Positions 58,532-64,000 of a stretch of 64,000 nucleotides of DNA are shown one piece after another. A program made the translations under genes and the position numbers. The stretch comes from Morella rubra (taxonomy: Eukaryota > Streptophyta > Magnoliopsida > Fagales > Myricaceae). The notes beneath the pieces were generated by a model. It searched no databases. It was not told the origin of the DNA and was given only the letters and a program-made list of their open reading frames with translations. Location of the stretch: contig CM025852.1 of NCBI GenBank assembly GCA_003952965.2, positions 27,011,815-27,075,814 of the forward strand, in the 5' to 3' direction. The stretch's first letter is position 1; the number at the start of each line of letters is the position of its first letter.

Positions 58532-61500
58532 ATGCCCCTTATACACAGTGCCTCCTCCTATGCCAATATAATAAACCCAATCTCCCACTTCCCTCCAGTT
58601 CCCAATTCTGCGGGTCGACCCAATTCCTTTTCCGCGTCCCTAACCCTTAACCGCTGGTGTCTGAGCTCCAGTGCTTCCAGATTCTTCAACAAAAGCAATC
58701 GAATTTCGAATCCTAGTGGTGGTTTCGGCCACAGGAGGTCAGGCTTATCTTCAATCAGGGCCGCCGGGACCGATTACTACTCGACTTTGGACGTCCGTCG
58801 CAATGCCACGTTGCAGGAAATCAAGAGCGCTTACAGAAAGCTCGCTCGTAAGGTTTGTGATTTCGTGCTTGGGTTTTGAACGTTTAAAGCCAAATATTGG
58901 TCCTTCTGTTGCTGTGTAAATGGAAGGAGATAGAGAAAGAAACATGATTTGACAACGTGTTCCGAAGACAATATCCTTGTGCTTTCCGTAATATTTTAGG
59001 TCGACTCCTTTTGTCATTTCGTTCTTCGGATACGTCAACATGGGAAAAACACTTAGCAGATGCAGAATGTGGCATTGGGGATTTTGTTGAACTCCAATTA
59101 TTTCATCTTTTTCTCCTGCTCTTGTAGCTGGTTTAGGATTTACCAAATTTGTTTTTCTTTCGTGTTTAAATAAGGAAATCAATTGATTGTTAACATAAGA
59201 AAGTTCATCCAATGTCTTTGTTTTTGTTCTTGTTGATGTTATCTACGCCATGACTGCTAAGTCTCTATGTTGTTCTCCGTAGCAAAGTTGAAATTTCCAA
59301 GCAATAATTTGAGGTTCTATCTATTTATTTACTCTTCATGGACGAGGTGTTTTTTCTATTTTCATGTTCAGCGTGCAAAAACTGTGCGTTGACATTTCAT
59401 TTGTACCAGCTCTGAACAGTAATCCGGGATAGTTTATATCTCGATTTGCTGCTAGTCAAGTTTCATCTTACTGGATAATTGATCTCTCCTATGGAACAGT
59501 ACCATCCAGATCTGAATAAGGGCGCTGGGGCAGAGGACAAGTTCAAGGAGATAAGTTCTGCGTACGAGGTAATTCTTCTTCAATGCTTCATTAGCATAAT
59601 TTATATTTGCTCATCACATGACTAACTTTTTGTACTTAATCAAGTGCTTAGTGGGCTTCTTGTATTCTTCTTGAGATTTGATTTCTCTAGTTCCTTCAAT
59701 TCACTATTCATTAATTATCTTAGGCTGTGCATCACGTGTTAATATCAATAAATTCTCTCCTTATGGGAGTTTATGGCTTGATGTTGAATCAAGTAGGTTA
59801 AAGAGTTTTTTTGGAGGAAGTTAGATGATTATATGCAAAAAGATTTTTTCTTCAGTTTTCATTCTTGTTTTAATAAAGCATCTCTGTAGGTCCTATCAGA
59901 TGATGAGAAGAGATCTTTATATGATCGCTTTGGTGAGGCAGGTTTACAAGAAAATGGTGGTCCAAGCAGTGGTTCAGAGGGGGTAGGTTCATAATCTACT
60001 CTATTCCAATTCTACAATGTCCACATAAGCAAATCTGCTGGGTCACTTCAATATAGTTCTTTGACATTTGTTCCTTCCAACATTCCTGATTCGGGGTATT
60101 TGTGGGTGATTTCTGGCTTCTTTTTTTGTGAGGGGTTTTGTTTTGTGTGTGTGTGTGTTGGGTTGGGGGTCATTCCAACTAACTTCCTGGTGTCTTTGCT
60201 TATCATTTGATTAAAATTTTAGGTGGATCCATCCGAATTATTTGACCAACTCTTTGGTGGGTCGAATGGGCTTTTTGGAGGAATGGGGGAATCAGGGGGC
60301 ATCAATTTCAGCTTGCGGAACAAGCGAAACCAGGCTCTTGACATTCGGTAACCATCCCTGGGCAACATTAATCTGAGTTACCCTAGGATCCATAGAAATA
60401 GTTCCTGCGCTGCGTACTAAGATCAGTCAGTTAAAGAAAAAGGAACTCAATGGTAGAACTCTATACTTTTCATGTCTTTAAATGAAATTGTTTACTTTTT
60501 CAGAACTACATGCCCAACCATAGAGATGCACTAGCCATAGAGATGCAAAAGAATTTTTCCACACAGCATAAGTCATCTTAAATATTTTTCCTGCTAAATG
60601 TCGGTTTGGGCTTGCTGAATTTATTGCAATCAGCTTGTGGATTGTTGGTTTCCTTTCTATGATCGCCAAACATATTTTTGAGAAGTTCAAGTAGTAATTG
60701 ATAATTCTACATTCCTTTTTTCATCTTTATGATCACGACTTTGTGGAATTTGTCATGCCATAGACATAAACCTGCATTTAGATGCTAAAACTAAACTACA
60801 TTTTTATTACAGGTATGACCTTTGTATGAGCTTTGAGGAATCTATTTTCGGTGGACAGCGTGAAATAGCATTTCCTTGTTCTGAGACATGTGATAAGTGT
60901 GATGGAACAGGAGCTAAATCTAGTAGTTCCATAGAATCATGTACTGATTGTGGTGGCAGAGGAGGGGTAATGAGAAGTCAGAGAACGCCATTCGGGATAA
61001 TGTCACAGGTAATATGACCTAGTAAAACAGAAAGCAATGATGACATGATGCATGATGGATGTGCTAATCAATAATCTATCAAATGCATATTATTTTCTGT
61101 TATAAGCGTGCGTAAAAATTCTCTCCCCTCTTGAGCTCTAAAAAGAATCGCTCATATTAAAATTATTCTTACTTTAAAATCCTTGTAAGTGATCGTTGAA
61201 TCCATATGATGGGTGCCTACACCAGATCTGGCATTTGGGCCCCTGTTAACTCCACATATAGAAGGCAGAAAGATATAAGCAGCAGCCTTCCCTTTCCTTG
61301 TTCCTCCTTGTTTGCATCTAACACATACATCAATTAACCCCCACTTCAAACTGTTGCTATCCTTTGTATAGTCAAAGAGCCAAATACATAAAGCTCATGC
61401 TCTGGACTACATTGGCCTAATTCTACTTTTCTCTTATGTGAACTATGTTCTGCCCTGAGTATATTTCATCAAATGTAGGTTCAAAAGATGGTTGACCATA

Positions 61501-62728
61501 AAATCTTTCTCCTGCCATTAGTTCTTTTGGATTTCACTTCGACCCTTTGACTTAGACTGCATGGATTTTACTGTACGGTTATTAGGTTTCGACATGCTTA
61601 AAATGTAGTGGTGATGGCAAGCTAGTTACTGATCACTGCCAAAGGTGTGGTGGCAGTGGTCAAGTACAGTCAAGGCGAAACATGAAAGTTGTCATTCCAC
61701 CTGGTATTACCGATGGAGCCACAATGCAAATTCAAGGAGAGGGGAATCTTGATAGGAATTGTATTAGTGATATTTAGCTTTGCTAAATGTTTGCTAAGCT
61801 GAAGAGAATTTTTTTTTTTTTTTTTGACTTTTTGACGAGTTTGTTAAAAAGTAGAAGATTTTATTAGTTGAAGTTGGTGTGAAAATGTCTTGGAATTTGT
61901 GTGAAAATTTTGAGATTTTGTTATTTGGTTATGAAAATTTTTATTTTTGAAAAATTTCTTTAAAAGTTGAATATTTTGATTGTACCAAACATCACCTAAG
62001 TCATTCTAAGAAATTGGCTATGTGCTCGTGTATGGTGCCGTGTCGGCACCTCCAGAAACTGATTACGATCAACCTGAAGAAGGATATGGGAGAAGAAACA
62101 TTAATGAAAATGAAGCAGGCCTTAAAGGGCATAGTTCATTGTAGGTTTTAAACTCCTAATAAGCGTTTTGTTGGTGGAGTGTTCCTTAAGTCCGTGGGGA
62201 TTGGGGGAAGATATACTACAAGATAAGTCCAGACTGCAAGTTATATGCAAGGAACTGGAATAGGGTTGGAGAAAGGGTCATTCGAGCGCATCCAAATATA
62301 GACAATCTTAACCTAATTTCGCTTTGGTCCATGATATGGTTTTGAACTCCTAATAAGAATTTTGTTAGGGGAGTGTTGCTTAAGTCCATGGGGATTGCGA
62401 GATATATGCAAGGAACCAGAATAGGGTTGGAGAAGGGTCATTCGAGCTTGTCTAAATAGGCGCTATGTTTACATGTGGATCCCTATATCTTTACATTCCA
62501 TTAATAATATGGTATCATCAAAGGGACTGCATAAACTTTGGTGCCTCTTTGTTTTATTTTTCTTGTACTCTTCTTTCTATCTTTTTTCCTTCCGGCAGGG
62601 GCATAGCTGGTGATCTCTATTTGATCGTCCATGTAGATGAAAAGCCTGGGGTTTGGAGGGAAGGTCTACATCTCTACTCAAAGATTAATATTGACTTCAC
62701 TGAGGCCATCCTAGGGACTGTAGTGAAG
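58532..62728 (+). CDS. Plastid-type type-I DnaJ (Hsp40) chaperone, 5' part
   Basis: Visible exons: 58532-58852, 59500-59568, 59890-59982, 60223-60347, 60813-61008, 61586 to about 61760, and 62599 (or 62607)-62728. The gene continues past the window. The first 78 residues ([20 protein letters not shown], rich in Ser/Asn/Arg) look like a chloroplast transit peptide. An earlier in-frame ATG at 58367 is less likely. The J domain [18 protein letters not shown] to FGEAGL contains the HPD that stimulates Hsp70 ATPase (YHPDLNKG, split exactly at the exon 1/2 junction). A Gly-rich linker and four zinc-finger repeats follow: [32 protein letters not shown]. Then comes the start of the substrate-binding C-terminal domain ([29 protein letters not shown]). 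It would assist plastid Hsp70 in folding. The exon 6 donor is abnormal (see findings). The upstream in-frame start and exact exon 6/7 junction are uncertain. Confidence 0.88.
61766..62017. mobile_element. MITE-like element in DnaJ intron 6
   Basis: About 250 bp, ending ttgtaccaaacatcacc, with a diverged inverted start gtgatatttagc. It shares gtgtgaaaattttgagattttg and gaaaaatttctttaaaa-type words with 63117-63517. TA is present on both sides. It starts within a few bases of the last coding bases of exon 6. Confidence 0.65.
62018..62598. repeat. Rest of DnaJ intron 6 with internal duplication
   Basis: Positions 62148-62300 and 62337-62460 are diverged copies (aactcctaataag, gagtgttccttaagtcc, tagggttggagaa, ggtcattcgagc words). 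Confidence 0.65.
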
Positions 62729-64000
62729 GTAATAATAGTCACTTGTGTTAGATATGGAACAAGTTGTTGTCAGTCTTTGCCATTTGCCTTCTTAGTTCTA
62801 CTTCCCTTGATGTGATTGATTTTCCCGTTCACAATGTTTTTTTTATGTTGACTTTGTCAATGTAAACCTTTGTCACCAGCTAAAGAAGATAATGTGATAC
62901 AAGTAAGGGATTAAAGAGGTGTAGGCTGGAAACGTGGACCACATTGCCCAGAAAGAAATTGAAAATTATAGTGTGAAACAATACAAGATCTACTAGAATG
63001 GGAACACCACCACACTTCAACTTCTAGATAACTTCAATGTAATACTCTGTAGAAGGAGCAATTCTAACTTTATGGTTTTCACCCCTACCAAATTGATGAC
63101 ATGGTTGCAAGACACAGATGATGTTTGGCAAGCAAAAAATTTAAAAATTTTGAGTTTCTAGGAGAAAATTTTGAGAGTTTGACTTTTACTGGGAGTTTGT
63201 CAAAAAAATTGGTAAAAGAGTTTAAGAATGTTTGATTATAGATTGATTTTTATTGGAGTTTGTAAAAAAAAATTGTAGAGATAGGTGATTTGATGGAATT
63301 TTTTAATGAAAAAGTATTGGAGTTTGTTAAAAAGTTAGGAGAGAGAATGTTTGATGTAGTTGTTTTTTTTTTTTTAAAAAAAAGGTATTAGAGTTGGTGT
63401 AAAAAGGTGTTGGGATTTGTGTGAAAATTTTGAGATTTTGTTGTTTGGCTATGAAAATTTTTACTTTTTGAAAAATTTCTTTAAAAAGGGAAGATTTTGA
63501 TTCTACCAAACATCACCGTAATATCATCAATGCTACCTCTGTTTCATGATGTCAAGTGGTCTCTAACTTGGCTTTACGATCTTGTTTGAAAGATGCAAAT
63601 ACATGAATACAAGAATTCTATTCTAAGGGAGTTTAAAGCTTGTTAATGAGTTTCTCTGACCACGGGAGAATATTCGATGCTGTCAGCAGAAAGCTATCAT
63701 AAAAACAAGGTTAAATGATTTGAAAATTTGGTCTACTCTTTGTATGGAACCTAATCATCACCTTTCCTAAGCTACTTTAGTTAGTATTTGAGTCCTCTAT
63801 TTAAGGTTTTTTTTCCTTTCATGAGAGGAGCTGCTGATTTGGTATTGCTGGGTATAATTTCTTCAGTTCCAATCACGTTTACTAATTTAGTGGTAGTCTG
63901 AAGGTTTTTAGATTTTCGTTAGTGGGTTGCACAAGAAGCCCACGAGTCTTCTTTCTTGATTTATGTTTTAGTGTCTTTGTTTTAATAGTTTCCAACTTGG
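62729..64000. other. DnaJ intron 7 (runs past the window)
   Basis: GTAATA follows the exon 7 end. No further exon with the expected VETVEG- and GIQPGD-type motifs was found, so the intron is at least 1.27 kb. It contains a MITE-like element. Confidence 0.65.
63117..63517. mobile_element. MITE-like element in DnaJ intron 7
   Basis: About 400 bp with inverted ends tgatgtttgg (63119) and ccaaacatca (ending 63515). It is AT-rich, without coding capacity, and a longer relative of 61766-62017. The flanking duplication is not clear. Confidence 0.7.

Overview
The window is nuclear DNA of a flowering plant. The evidence is GT-AG spliced genes, Ty1/copia and L1-type retroelements, solo LTRs and MITE-like foldbacks. 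The two intact-looking genes (a plastid-type DnaJ and a NUDT4/21-like Nudix hydrolase) and the phylloplanin-like genes fit a eudicot. I cannot name the species.

Region 1 (1-35493) is one huge imperfect palindrome. Everything from position 1 to about 17948 recurs in reverse complement from about 18051 to 35493, with a loop of about 100 bp. The outer end of the left arm lies outside the window. From centre to edge each arm carries: a gene-less module (P4); a phylloplanin-like pseudogene unit (B) with a LINE ORF1 fragment beside it; local tandem repeats; module P3; GA-rich tract and AT-rich repeats; modules Q and P2; a copia protease fragment; a second phylloplanin-like pseudogene unit (A); module P1; and a decayed Ty1/copia element. 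The arm was therefore already a tandem array of diverged phylloplanin-like units before it was duplicated in inverted orientation. All four phylloplanin-like copies are frameshifted. The left arm also contains a biologically implausible 'zippered' stretch (about 4505-4745), so an assembly error in or near the palindrome must be considered.

Region 2 (35494-46380) has no gene I can recognise. It holds one more copy of module Q, a pair of diverged direct repeats (D1, D2), two solo LTRs each with a 5-bp target duplication (36431-37416, ATGTG; 41380-42495, CGTTG), minisatellites and an LTR-like relic.

Region 3 (about 46400-52577) is a decayed full-length-like L1-type LINE on the + strand. Its RNase H region is split by a 249-bp foldback element.

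Region 4 (52600-64000) is genic. A five-exon Nudix hydrolase gene (53265-54627) and the first seven exons of a plastid-targeted type-I DnaJ gene (58532 to beyond the window) are both on the + strand. They share no pathway that the sequence shows. The DnaJ gene has an abnormal exon 6/intron 6 boundary next to a MITE-like insertion.
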